A DNA stretch of 64,000 nucleotides from Mesostigma viride (GCA_009746045.1 RPFO01001472.1:2501-66500), one strand, 5' to 3'; counted from the stretch's first letter, positions 45,124 through 53,384 are shown. Notes: generated from the sequence alone by a model not told the origin. Translations and numbers: made by a program.

Positions 45124-45243
45124 CTAGCCCGGGCCGACCCGACCCCCTGTCGGCCCCCTGTCAGCCCGCTTTTCAAAGTATGACAGCTGGCACTCTAATG
45201 CTGGCACACTAGCAGAAAAAAGTGTAGGTGTGATATAGGTATC

Positions 45244-45552
45244 ATGCCAGTAAAACGAATGTTCCCGGCTGGCGACCCGCCTGGCCGTCATCATCTAGGC
45301 GTGATCAACCAATTCAACCGCAACCTGTACGAGCTCCGGCTTGAAGCCATGCGCAGGAATATGCGCGTCGTTGAACGGCAAAGAGCAATCGAGGCCGAAA
45401 TGGCCGCCCAGGCCCAGGCCCAGGCCATAGCCCAAGCAGCGGCCGGCCAGCTGCAGTGGGTGGTGGAGGTGCACGAGCAGCAACAACACCGCACGCGACG
45501 ACGTGTACGGCGGACCAAGAGGCGCCGGGGGGGAAGCGCTAGGGCCCGCTAG
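45244..45552 (+). CDS. small basic terminal protein A (left arm)
   Basis: A 102-residue protein, ATG 45244. N-terminus MPVKRMFPAGDPPGRHHLG, a middle YELRLEAMRRNMRVVERQ helix, an Ala/Gln-rich stretch (AAQAQAQAIAQAAAGQ), and a strongly basic end (HRTRRRVRRTKRRRG) suited to binding nucleic acid. It is a paralogue of protein B directly downstream: same MPV start, same EAMRRN and same VHEQQQH..RRRVRRTKRRRG tail. Upstream of both is AAAAAGTGTAGGT...TAT-A-GTATC just before the ATG, a probable shared promoter. No homologue recognised. Confidence 0.65.
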   Translation: MPVKRMFPAGDPPGRHHLGVINQFNRNLYELRLEAMRRNMRVVERQRAIEAEMAAQAQAQAIAQAAAGQLQWVVEVHEQQQHRTRRRVRRTKRRRGGSARAR

Positions 45553-45631
45553 CCCGGCCCGACCCGACCCCTTGTAAAGCTGGCACTATAATGCTGGCAA
45601 AAAAAAAAAGTGTAGGTAGGGTATAAGTATC

Positions 45632-45961
45632 ATGCCAGTACAACGAAGGTTCGAATCGGGTGTCGACCGGCCTGGCAGCTATCTTGCGTACCGCCGGGCG
45701 GTCAACGCGCCACCTTACTACCGCGACCCGTACGAGCGTAGACTCGAAGCCATGCGCAGGAATTTGCAATATGGTGGCATTGAACGGCCAAGAGACCTGC
45801 GGTACGCCGTTATCGCCGTGCTCGGGGACCAGGCCATGGCCTGGGCAAGAGCCCAGGAAGCGGCGGACCAGGCCGCACGGCGGGTGGTGCACGAGCAGCA
45901 ACAACACCGCGCGCAACGACGTGTACGGCGGACCAAGAGGCGCCGGGGGGGGAAGCGCTAG
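45632..45961 (+). CDS. small basic terminal protein B (left arm), paralogue of A
   Basis: A 109-residue protein, ATG 45632 (MPVQRRFESGVDRPGSYLAY). It shares the EAMRRN box and the basic RRRVRRTKRRRG tail with protein A, 80 bp upstream. The two units, including promoters (GCTGGCACT.TAATGCTGGCA, then GTGTAGGT), look like a tandem duplication of about 400 bp. The function is unknown; the basic tail suggests DNA or RNA binding or packaging near the chromosome ends. Confidence 0.65.
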   Translation: MPVQRRFESGVDRPGSYLAYRRAVNAPPYYRDPYERRLEAMRRNLQYGGIERPRDLRYAVIAVLGDQAMAWARAQEAADQAARRVVHEQQQHRAQRRVRRTKRRRGGKR

Positions 45962-46006
45962 GGCCCGTGACCCTTGCAATTTTGTCCCTTGCAATAGATA
46001 TAGACG

Positions 46007-46378
46007 ATGGAAGAGGGCACGTCCCCACCCGAGTCCACGCACGTACCGCGCCGAAAAATGAAGGCGGACGGCACGTACTACACCCCCCCGCCCCCGCCAC
46101 CTCCTCCCGGCCCGGTGCTTCGGGCACTCAAGTACATCGTGCAGTCCCCGCTGGGGGCCCCACTCCGGTTTCTGGTGACGTACGGGGTAAAGGGAGACGG
46201 GTTTGTACCGGCCTACGAGGCGATGTTCAGACTGACCCTGTTGATGGCCGTAATCCTCGCGTACTTCGTGTATTTCCTGGTCAAGATGTGGCGTCGCCCC
46301 GTCAAGCTGGACTTCACCCCGGCCGTGGCGGCCGTAAAGAGGCTCCCCACTCCAAGCAGCGGGCCGACAGTGGGCTGA
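46007..46378 (+). CDS. single-pass membrane protein C (left arm)
   Basis: A 123-residue protein, ATG 46007. It has a hydrophilic N-terminus with a proline run (PPPPPPPPGP, residues about 27-36), then one transmembrane helix LTLLMAVILAYFVYFLV (about 76-92) followed by positive charge (KMWRRPVK). No signal peptide. A small virion or host-membrane protein is possible. The gene sits 45 bp after protein B and may be co-oriented in one transcription block. Confidence 0.65.
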   Translation: MEEGTSPPESTHVPRRKMKADGTYYTPPPPPPPPGPVLRALKYIVQSPLGAPLRFLVTYGVKGDGFVPAYEAMFRLTLLMAVILAYFVYFLVKMWRRPVKLDFTPAVAAVKRLPTPSSGPTVG

Positions 46379-46409
46379 GTAATTATCCATCGCAGTATTA
46401 TCCATCACC

Positions 46410-46884
46410 ATGTTCATGCTATTGCTCGTGATCATCCTGCTGTTTGTGATCTTCATGATGCGTAACATGCCCGAACCCGCTACCCCCCCTCGGACCCCGG
46501 TGCAGCCGCCGTGGCGTACGAGGCCACCCCCAACCCGGAGCCGGACAGCACGGCCGCGGCCCCCGCGAACACGGTAGACCCCCGCGCGCCTGAGGAGAAG
46601 GCCGAGCGCGTGCGCTTCAAGGAGGCGATACCCGGAATGGTCACCAACGTGCAGTCGATGATCGTGGACAGCGTGAACCCGTGTCCATGTTGGGCGGCGG
46701 CCTGAGCGGGTTCGGCATGATTCCCAACAAGGCGGCCGACAAGGTCAGCAAGGCGGGCGCCAAGATCACCAAGGCCGTGGTCGGGCACACCCGCGGCGCG
46801 CTGATGCAGGCGTTCGGCAAGAAGAAGAGCGCGCGGTGCAAGGCCAAGAAGTTCTTCAGCTGGGGGTTCGCCAAGTGCAAGTAG
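46410..46884 (+). pseudogene. membrane-anchored protein D (left arm), two single-base frame breaks
   Basis: ATG 46410 begins with a transmembrane helix (LLLVIILLFVIFMM). The frame shifts at the C7 run (46481-46487) into a Pro/Ala/Glu-rich region (ATPNPEPDSTAAAPANT, KEAIPGMVTNVQSM). It shifts again near 46678-46682 into a Gly/Lys-rich C-terminus (SMLGGGLSGFGMIPNKAADK, KKKSARCKAKKFFSWGF) ending at TAG 46884. One extra base at each point would make one protein of about 158 residues. The same breaks occur in the right arm. The gene is either truly broken or carries homopolymer errors. No family known. Confidence 0.55.
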
Positions 46885-46904
46885 CGCCGAGGGGCGGGAA
46901 GCCG

Positions 46905-47465
46905 GGAGAGCTTGGATGTTCTTCTCCCCCCCGTTTTTGAGAAGCCTATCCACGATCTCGCTCGAAACGGGATTCTCACCCCCCGCCAGTTTTTTGGCAA
47001 GGAGAAGCCTATCCAACAACATTGCTCGATAATGCCCGGAGAGGGCGTCTTAAATTTGTTCGATGGTCGAGCAGGGTTTAAGAGGAGGGGAATTTGGATA
47101 GTCTTCTTTTGGTAGTCTTCTTTTTGGAGAGAAAAAAAAAGTATTTTATGGCGTAAGGAATTTTTTTGGGGGGGGTATAGGCTATAGGGTATAGGCCTGG
47201 GGGGAATAATAGTTGCGGCCGGGCCCGAAAAAGAAGCCTATCCAAGAGAAGCCTATCCACGAACATTGCCCGAGAACTGCGGGAGAGGGCGTCTTAAATT
47301 TACTCAACCCCTCACCAGGGGTTGTCAGGGGTCGAGTTTGGATAGTCTTCTCTTTTTTTTCCTGGTGACGGATGGATGGGCCGGGGTTGGCAGGGGTTGT
47401 ATTGGATAGGCTTCTCTTTTTTGGGTCGGAGAAGGCTATCCAAGGCGGGGCCGTGTTGAGAGCCC
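46905..47465. repeat. block X, left arm: TGGATAG-CTTCT repeat region
   Basis: No gene here. The motif AGAAGCCTATCCA and its complement TGGATAGNCTTCT recur many times, with TCTTAAATTTG/ACTC, GGGTATAGGGTATAGG and CCTGGTGACGGATG between them. It is mirrored at 48764-49324, and a third, diverged copy lies outside the palindrome at 51300-51860. Confidence 0.85.
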
Positions 47466-47476
47466 CCGAAAAAAAA

Positions 47477-47629
47477 ATGTCCGCAGTGGTTAATGGATGC
47501 GGCCGCCACCCCCCGTGGGCCGGCCTGCAGTGGTGGACGCCCGCCGCCAAGTGGGTTGTGCGCGACGGGAAGATCGTGCTTGCCACCCCGGTCGATGTGC
47601 CCGCTGACGTGAGCAAAGACGAGCGATGA
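47477..47629 (+). CDS. very small protein E near the chromosome tip (left arm)
   Basis: A 50-codon frame, ATG 47477 directly after an A9 run, MSAVVNGCGRHPPWAGLQWW then KWVVRDGKIVLATPVDVPAD, stop TGA 47627. It is mirrored at 48752-48600. It is tryptophan-rich, with no recognised family. It is called because the composition looks protein-like and the frame is conserved in both arms, but both arms share sequence anyway, so support is weak. Confidence 0.35.
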   Translation: MSAVVNGCGRHPPWAGLQWWTPAAKWVVRDGKIVLATPVDVPADVSKDER

Positions 47630-48114
47630 CGTCAGCAAGTATACAGCACACCTACGTCCCGGCACACCCCGCCCCGGGTTTGTGGAGGGGTGGCGCTGCG
47701 TGCCCCCGAACAGTGGTGGTGACAGATGCCAGCAAAGATACCGTAAGATTCCAAACGACATCCCGCGCGCTCCGCGCCGCCGATGATGGTGACAGGGCAG
47801 CGAAGAGGCATGCAGCGTGCCACGTGTCCGATTTCTATTGGCTAAATGCAAAAAAGCCCCCATCACACACCGATTCGGGTGGTGACAGGGGCCAGTGGGT
47901 GACAGACGCCAGCATAAGTGTCAATCTTTGAAAAATGATCACACGCCGAGCGGTGGTTACCAGGGGAGGTGTCAGAGTTTGGCAGCATAAGGGCAAAAAA
48001 AATATCTAAAGTGACAGTATATAAGTACCTTCCAACAGGAAGAGCCCGGACTTTGACACCGGGTGTCAAAGTTTGACAGGGACCCCCTGGCTCCTCCCCG
48101 CCCGGATTCAGTGG
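47630..48114. repeat. chromosome tip, TGACA-rich, left arm
   Basis: The last 0.5 kb before the palindrome centre carries about ten TGACA/TGTCA motifs, often as GGTGACAG-GCCAGC, and a perfect TTTGACACCGGGTGTCAAA palindrome at 48052-48070. It ends in ATTCAGTGG at the centre. Such short repeats are typical of ends that are processed or bound by a resolvase or replication initiator; the role here is inferred. Confidence 0.7.
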
Positions 48115-48599
48115 CCACTGAATCCGGGCGGGGAGGAGCCAGGGGGTCCCTGTCAAACTTTGACACCCGGTGTCAAAGTCCGGGCTCTTCCTGTTGGAAG
48201 GTACTTATATACTGTCACTTTAGATATTTTTTTTGCCCTTATGCTGCCAAACTCTGACACCTCCCCTGGTAACCACCGCTCGGCGTGTGATCATTTTTCA
48301 AAGATTGACACTTATGCTGGCGTCTGTCACCCACTGGCCCCTGTCACCACCCGAATCGGTGTGTGATGGGGGCTTTTTTGCATTTAGCCAATAGAAATCG
48401 GACACGTGGCACGCTGCATGCCTCTTCGCTGCCCTGTCACCATCATCGGCGGCGCGGAGCGCGCGGGATGTCGTTTGGAATCTTACGGTATCTTTGCTGG
48501 CATCTGTCACCACCACTGTTCGGGGGCACGCAGCGCCACCCCTCCACAAACCCGGGGCGGGGTGTGCCGGGACGTAGGTGTGCTGTATACTTGCTGACG
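48115..48599. repeat. chromosome tip, TGACA-rich, right arm
   Basis: Exact mirror of 47630-48114. Confidence 0.7.
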
Positions 48600-48752
48600 T
48601 CATCGCTCGTCTTTGCTCACGTCAGCGGGCACATCGACCGGGGTGGCAAGCACGATCTTCCCGTCGCGCACAACCCACTTGGCGGCGGGCGTCCACCACT
48701 GCAGGCCGGCCCACGGGGGGTGGCGGCCGCATCCATTAACCACTGCGGACAT
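48600..48752 (-). CDS. very small protein E (right arm copy)
   Basis: Mirror of 47477-47629 with the same 50-codon frame. Confidence 0.35.
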   Translation of the reverse strand: MSAVVNGCGRHPPWAGLQWWTPAAKWVVRDGKIVLATPVDVPADVSKDER

Positions 48753-48763
48753 TTTTTTTTCGG

Positions 48764-49324
48764 GGGCTCTCAACACGGCCCCGCCTTGGATAGCCTTCTC
48801 CGACCCAAAAAAGAGAAGCCTATCCAATACAACCCCTGCCAACCCCGGCCCATCCATCCGTCACCAGGAAAAAAAAGAGAAGACTATCCAAACTCGACCC
48901 CTGACAACCCCTGGTGAGGGGTTGAGTAAATTTAAGACGCCCTCTCCCGCAGTTCTCGGGCAATGTTCGTGGATAGGCTTCTCTTGGATAGGCTTCTTTT
49001 TCGGGCCCGGCCGCAACTATTATTCCCCCCAGGCCTATACCCTATAGCCTATACCCCCCCCAAAAAAATTCCTTACGCCATAAAATACTTTTTTTTTCTC
49101 TCCAAAAAGAAGACTACCAAAAGAAGACTATCCAAATTCCCCTCCTCTTAAACCCTGCTCGACCATCGAACAAATTTAAGACGCCCTCTCCGGGCATTAT
49201 CGAGCAATGTTGTTGGATAGGCTTCTCCTTGCCAAAAAACTGGCGGGGGGTGAGAATCCCGTTTCGAGCGAGATCGTGGATAGGCTTCTCAAAAACGGGG
49301 GGGAGAAGAACATCCAAGCTCTCC
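48764..49324. repeat. block X, right arm
   Basis: Reverse complement of 46905-47465. Confidence 0.85.
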
Positions 49325-49343
49325 CGCTTCCCGCCCCTCGGCG

Positions 49344-49820
49344 CTACTTGCACTTGGCGAACCCCCAGCTGAAGAACTTCTTGGCCTTGCACCGCGCGCT
49401 CTTCTTCTTGCCGAACGCCTGCATCAGCGCGCCGCCCGGGTGTGCCCCACCACGGCCTTGGTGATCTTGGCGCCCGCCTTGCTGACCTTGTCGGCCGCCT
49501 TGTTGGGAATCATGCCGAACCCGCTCAGGCCGCCGCCCAACATGGACACGGGTTCACGCTGTCCACGATCATCGACTGCACGTTGGTGACCATTCCGGGT
49601 ATCGCCTCCTTGAAGCGCACGCGCTCGGCCTTCTCCTCAGGCGCGCGGGGGTCTACCGTGTTCGCGGGGGCCGCGGCCGTGCTGTCCGGCTCCGGGTTGG
49701 GGGTGGCCTCGTACGCCACGGCGGCTGCACCGGGGTCCGAGGGGGGGTAGCGGGTTCGGGCATGTTACGCATCATGAAGATCACAAACAGCAGGATGATC
49801 ACGAGCAATAGCATGAACAT
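49344..49820 (-). pseudogene. membrane-anchored protein D (right arm copy)
   Basis: Mirror of 46410-46884 with the same two frame breaks. There is also one extra base in the C-terminal part (CCCGGGCGG here versus CCCGCGG in the left arm, near 49435), which alone would truncate the lysine-rich tail. The difference between arms points to base-level errors or independent decay. Confidence 0.55.
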
Positions 49821-49851
49821 GGTGATGGATAATACTGCGATGGATAATTAC

Positions 49852-50223
49852 TCAGCCCACTGTCGGCCCGCTGCTTGGAGTGGGGAGCCTCTTTACGGCC
49901 GCCACGGCCGGGGTGAAGTCCAGCTTGACGGGGCGACGCCACATCTTGACCAGGAAATACACGAAGTACGCGAGGATTACGGCCATCAACAGGGTCAGTC
50001 TGAACATCGCCTCGTAGGCCGGTACAAACCCGTCTCCCTTTACCCCGTACGTCACCAGAAACCGGAGTGGGGCCCCCAGCGGGGACTGCACGATGTACTT
50101 GAGTGCCCGAAGCACCGGGCCGGGAGGAGGTGGCGGGGGCGGGGGGGTGTAGTACGTGCCGTCCGCCTTCATTTTTCGGCGCGGTACGTGCGTGGACTCG
50201 GGTGGGGACGTGCCCTCTTCCAT
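49852..50223 (-). CDS. single-pass membrane protein C (right arm copy)
   Basis: Identical protein to 46007-46378: proline run, one transmembrane helix, basic flank. This copy is contiguous with the unique viral DNA to the right. Confidence 0.65.
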   Translation of the reverse strand: MEEGTSPPESTHVPRRKMKADGTYYTPPPPPPPPGPVLRALKYIVQSPLGAPLRFLVTYGVKGDGFVPAYEAMFRLTLLMAVILAYFVYFLVKMWRRPVKLDFTPAVAAVKRLPTPSSGPTVG

Positions 50224-50597
50224 CGTCTATATCTATTGCAAGGGACAAAATTGCAAGGGTCACGGGCCCTAGCGCTTCCCCCCCGGCGCCTCTTGGTCCG
50301 CCGTACACGTCGTTGCGCGCGGTGTTGTTGCTGCTCGTGCACCACCCGCCGTGCGGCCTGGTCCGCCGCTTCCTGGGCTCTTGCCCAGGCCATGGCCTGG
50401 TCCCCGAGCACGGCGATAACGGCGTACCGCAGGTCTCTTGGCCGTTCAATGCCACCATATTGCAAATTCCTGCGCATGGCTTCGAGTCTACGCTCGTACG
50501 GGTCGCGGTAGTAAGGTGGCGCGTTGACCGCCCGGCGGTACGCAAGATAGCTGCCAGGCCGGTCGACACCCGATTCGAACCTTCGTTGTACTGGCAT
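50169..50597 (-). CDS. small basic terminal protein B (right arm copy, C-terminal frameshift)
   Basis: Same as 45632-45961 up to the basic tail. The G run after GGCGCC has one G fewer (7 instead of 8), so the frame reads through and overlaps the start of gene C for about 33 extra codons. The shorter left-arm form is probably correct. Confidence 0.55.
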   Translation of the reverse strand: MPVQRRFESGVDRPGSYLAYRRAVNAPPYYRDPYERRLEAMRRNLQYGGIERPRDLRYAVIAVLGDQAMAWARAQEAADQAARRVVHEQQQHRAQRRVRRTKRRRGGSARARDPCNFVPCNRYRRWKRARPHPSPRTYRAEK

Positions 50598-50651
50598 GAT
50601 ACTTATACCCTACCTACACTTTTTTTTTTTGCCAGCATTATAGTGCCAGCT

Positions 50652-50984
50652 TTACAAGGGGTCGGGTCGGGCCGGGCTAGCGGGCCCTAGCGCTTCCCCC
50701 CGGCGCCTCTTGGTCCGCCGTACACGTCGTCGCGTGCGGTGTTGTTGCTGCTCGTGCACCTCCACCACCCACTGCAGCTGGCCGGCCGCTGCTTGGGCTA
50801 TGGCCTGGGCCTGGGCCTGGGCGGCCATTTCGGCCTCGATTGCTCTTTGCCGTTCAACGACGCGCATATTCCTGCGCATGGCTTCAAGCCGGAGCTCGTA
50901 CAGGTTGCGGTTGAATTGGTTGATCACGCCTAGATGATGACGGCCAGGCGGGTCGCCAGCCGGGAACATTCGTTTTACTGGCAT
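50652..50984 (-). CDS. small basic terminal protein A (right arm copy, C-terminal frameshift)
   Basis: Same as 45244-45552 except the G run is one base shorter (6 versus 7). This replaces the last residues and extends the frame by about eight codons. Confidence 0.55.
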   Translation of the reverse strand: MPVKRMFPAGDPPGRHHLGVINQFNRNLYELRLEAMRRNMRVVERQRAIEAEMAAQAQAQAIAQAAAGQLQWVVEVHEQQQHRTRRRVRRTKRRRGEALGPASPARPDPL

Positions 50985-51104
50985 GATACCTATATCACAC
51001 CTACACTTTTTTCTGCTAGTGTGCCAGCATTAGAGTGCCAGCTGTCATACTTTGAAAAGCGGGCTGACAGGGGGCCGACAGGGGGTCGGGTCGGCCCGGG
51101 CTAG

Positions 51105-51299
51105 TCTAAGTGCGAACCACGCCTTTCAGGCGGTCGCGGCACCTCCACAACCCTTGCTAGGCTTCGCGAGGGCTACCCCTCGTTCGTGCGCGTGCTTTGA
51201 GCGTCGTTATCGTCGTTTGTGGCGGGACGCGGCAGGACGTGGCGGGCGTGGCGGGCGTGGCGGGTCGTTGCAGGTCGTGGCAGGTCGGGTGTCGGCAGA
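51105..51299. other. spacer between the palindrome and the third X copy
   Basis: No gene is evident. There is a GTGGCGGGCGTGGCGGG-type short repeat at about 51225-51270. Confidence 0.5.
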
Positions 51300-51860
51300 G
51301 GCGGGAGAGGTTGGATGTTCTTCTCGCCCCCGTTTTTGAGAAGTCTATCCACGATCTTGGTCGAGAGAGGGTTCTCGTCGCGTGCCGTTTTTTTTGTCGA
51401 CGAGAAGGCTATCCACGACCGATGGTCGAGAATGTCGGGAGGGGGCGTCTTAAATTTGTTCGATGGTCGGGCGGGGTTTAAGAGGGGGGATTTTGGATAG
51501 TCTTCTTTTGGTAGTCTTCTTTTTGGGTATGAAAGGGAAGTATTTTATGGCATAAGGAAAATTTTCAGGGGGGGTATAGGGTATAGGGTGTAGGGTATAG
51601 GTGGAGTAATAGTTTGGCGGGGGGGGTAAAAAGAAGTCTATCCAAGAGAAGGCTATCCACGACCAACGGGCGAGAGTGGCTGGAGAGGTCGTCTTAAATT
51701 TGTTCGATGGTCGAGCGGGGTTTGAGAGGGGGTGAGTTTGGATAGTCTTCTCTTTTTTTTCCTGGTGACGGATGCGGGCCGGTGTTGGCGGGGTTTTGTT
51801 GGATAGTCTTCTCTTTTTTGGTCGGTAGAAGGCTATCCAAGCGGGGCCGTGTTGAGAGCG
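51300..51860. repeat. block X, third copy, diverged, outside the palindrome
   Basis: It aligns with 46905-47465 in the plus orientation throughout: GAGAGGTTGGATGTTCTTCTC, TCTTAAATTTGTTCGATGG, TTTTGGTAGTCTTCTTTTTG, GGTATAGGGTATAGG, CCTGGTGACGGATG and CGGGGCCGTGTTGAGAG. There are many substitutions, so it is much older than the palindrome. With the right-arm copy (opposite orientation) it brackets genes A-D as a 560 bp inverted repeat. Confidence 0.85.
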
Positions 51861-51926
51861 TTCGAGCGGTGCTGTGCGCGCGCGTTTTAAAATTATGTGC
51901 GCTTTTTTGTATACGTGTTTCGCGCG

Positions 51927-52502
51927 ATGGTATCGTCCGATCGTTGCGGTGCGTTGACGGGCAAGGGCGGCCGGTGCGGGTGGCAGACGTGGGGCGGCAG
52001 GAGCGCGTGCCCGCACCACGGGGGTGGGAGGAGGGGGAGGGGGCGGGCGCACGGGGTCAGGGCGGGGCGCCTAGAATGGGCCAGGGCGGTGCAGAGGGCG
52101 CTCAGGGCCGGTTTCCGCCCGGGAGAGGCGAGCGATAGGGCTGCCGATGACGTCGAGGCCGCTGCTCGTGATGCACGTGTAAAAGCCACATTAGATGCCG
52201 CTTATGCAGCCCGTGACGCCGAATTGCGTGCCGCTAGAGCTGATGCCGCCGCTGCCGCCGCTGACCCGCGTGGCGGATGGGAAGCCGACGAAGACGGTGA
52301 CATATTTGCCGACGCGGAAGGTGTGCCCGCAGTTTACGAAAACAGCGAGGATGACGACGATTACGAGGACAGGTTCACCAAGAGAGCGGGGTACGTGCCT
52401 ATGTACGTGCCGATGTACACCGGCGCCCGCGTGCTGCCTAAGCGGGGCGGACACACAACGGGGGCGCGCAGAGTGAGGGGGCGATCGCGCACGAGGAGGT
52501 GA
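51927..52502 (+). CDS. Cys/His zinc-motif protein, viral family
   Basis: ATG 51927 is chosen because the zinc motif follows at once (MVSSDRCGALTGKGGRCGW then CPHH); earlier in-frame codons come from promoter-like DNA. The product is 191 residues. The C-x3-T-x-x-G-x-x-C...C-x2-H pattern is common in proteins of large DNA viruses and some phages, where it probably binds one zinc. A long Ala/Asp/Arg-rich helix follows, then an acidic patch (ENSEDDDDYEDR) and a basic tail (RRVRGRSRTRR). The same zinc motif starts the protein at 53584-54822. The function is unknown. Confidence 0.65.
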   Translation: MVSSDRCGALTGKGGRCGWQTWGGRSACPHHGGGRRGRGRAHGVRAGRLEWARAVQRALRAGFRPGEASDRAADDVEAAARDARVKATLDAAYAARDAELRAARADAAAAAADPRGGWEADEDGDIFADAEGVPAVYENSEDDDDYEDRFTKRAGYVPMYVPMYTGARVLPKRGGHTTGARRVRGRSRTRR

Positions 52503-52640
52503 AAATATATATTCATTAAAAAAAATAAATAATAGCACGTTTGTCACCTAGTCGCGCCCCTAGGGTGCGCTGTACATAAAACGCGGTGAGGGACAGTGCT
52601 CAATGAGCTGCCTGTCACGCTTCAAACAACTGCTGAGGCC
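52503..52640. other. AT-rich intergenic spacer
   Basis: ATATATATTC and AAAAAAATAAATAAT follow the stop codon, a likely transcription end for the upstream gene. Confidence 0.45.
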
Positions 52641-52770
52641 ACACCAGAGATCTGACACACCGGAGATCTTGGATCTGCCACACCAGAGATCATCAGAGAT
52701 CTCGGATCTGCCCCGTCACTTGCCACGTCACAGATCTCTGGTATGCCACGTCACAGATCTTGGATGCCCC
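52640..52770 (+). promoter_or_regulatory. AGATCT repeat cluster upstream of the coiled-coil gene
   Basis: AGATCT or AGATCWTNGGATCT occurs about seven times in 130 bp (CAGAGATCTGACAC, GGAGATCTTGGATCT, TCAGAGATCTCGGATCT, CACAGATCTCTGG, CACAGATCTTGGATG), interleaved with GCCACGTCA. Dense short palindromes directly before a gene suggest a regulator-binding array; this is inference. Confidence 0.45.
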
Positions 52771-52853
52771 ATGCACAGGCCTGGCCATATGGTGGACAAG
52801 AGACCAGCAACTGTGAGAGAGCCATTTCGCCCGCAATCCGCCCGAAGTCGGCG

Positions 52854-53321
52854 ATGGAGAACACAAGCAGTTCTGATGGTGGGGGCAGCTCTGATGGCAG
52901 CGATTCTGACAAGGAAAACATTCCACCGTCGCAATGTGTTAAGGTGCCAGACCCCTCACATGAAGTGGGAAATCGAGTTGTCCGATTGAACGAAGGGCCT
53001 CTCCCATCCAGGGTTTTTGTCCCAAGGGAGTTTGTGACCACTGTTCACTCCCAATTCGTGGACATGAGAGACAAAATCGAGGGTGTGATCACAAAGCACA
53101 AGAAGGAAAGGGATGCCACCCGAAAGAGACACGAAAGGGCGAGGAACAAGCTTGCCAGCCAGGTCAATGACCTGAAAAGGGTCGTTTCGGAGAGGGACGA
53201 CGCCTTGAAATTGATGGAGCTGGCCCTTACCAACCACAAGGCCAGCATCGACAATCTCAGGACCCAGCTGGCCGCCGCCAAGACGGATTTGGCAAACGCG
53301 AAGATAGCATCCAAGGGTTGA
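52854..53321 (+). CDS. coiled-coil protein, unknown function
   Basis: A 155-residue protein from ATG 52854 (MENTSSSDGGGSSDGSDSDK). It has an acidic Ser/Asp-rich N-terminus with a KENIPP stretch (residues about 20-25), a short globular-looking middle (VFVPREFVTTVHSQF), and a coiled coil from about residue 68 to the end (MRDKIEGVITKHKKERDATR, LASQVNDLKRVVSERDDALK, LRTQLAAAKTDLANAK). No family recognised. It could be a structural or scaffold protein. Followed 64 bp later by the co-oriented membrane protein gene. Confidence 0.7.
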   Translation: MENTSSSDGGGSSDGSDSDKENIPPSQCVKVPDPSHEVGNRVVRLNEGPLPSRVFVPREFVTTVHSQFVDMRDKIEGVITKHKKERDATRKRHERARNKLASQVNDLKRVVSERDDALKLMELALTNHKASIDNLRTQLAAAKTDLANAKIASKG

Positions 53322-53384
53322 GAAACCAAATCCTACATTGGTAAACAATAAATAAACTTTGGTTTACTGTAACGTTGATAAAGC

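Larger units (their letters stand above)
45124..51104. repeat. 6 kb palindrome: two viral chromosome ends joined head to head
   Basis: The left arm (45124-48114) is the reverse complement of the right arm (48115-51104), centred inside ATTCAGTGGCCACTGAAT with no loop. Coordinates add up to 96229, drifting by one or so through single-base indels: G7/G6 at 45530, G8/G7 at 45949, and a base near 46790. Left of the left arm is host DNA; right of the right arm is unique viral DNA. Known linear viruses with hairpin ends (poxviruses, chloroviruses, asfarviruses) produce just such fused ends as replication intermediates. An assembly fold-back is the main alternative. Confidence 0.92.

Noticed and set aside
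47626-47931. 101-codon frame (and mirror at 48298-48603) and 64-97-codon frames across the palindrome centre
   Set aside because: Built from the TGACA tip repeats; the central ones cross the palindrome axis and overlap each other on both strands.
46905-49324. Frames within block X (for example 144 and 184 codons)
   Set aside because: They run through TGGATAG-CTTCT repeats and homopolymers, exist on both arms only by mirror symmetry, and the third copy does not preserve them.
45124-51104. CRISPR array or rRNA inverted repeat
   Set aside because: No regular spacers and no rRNA sequence; the symmetry is a single large palindrome.
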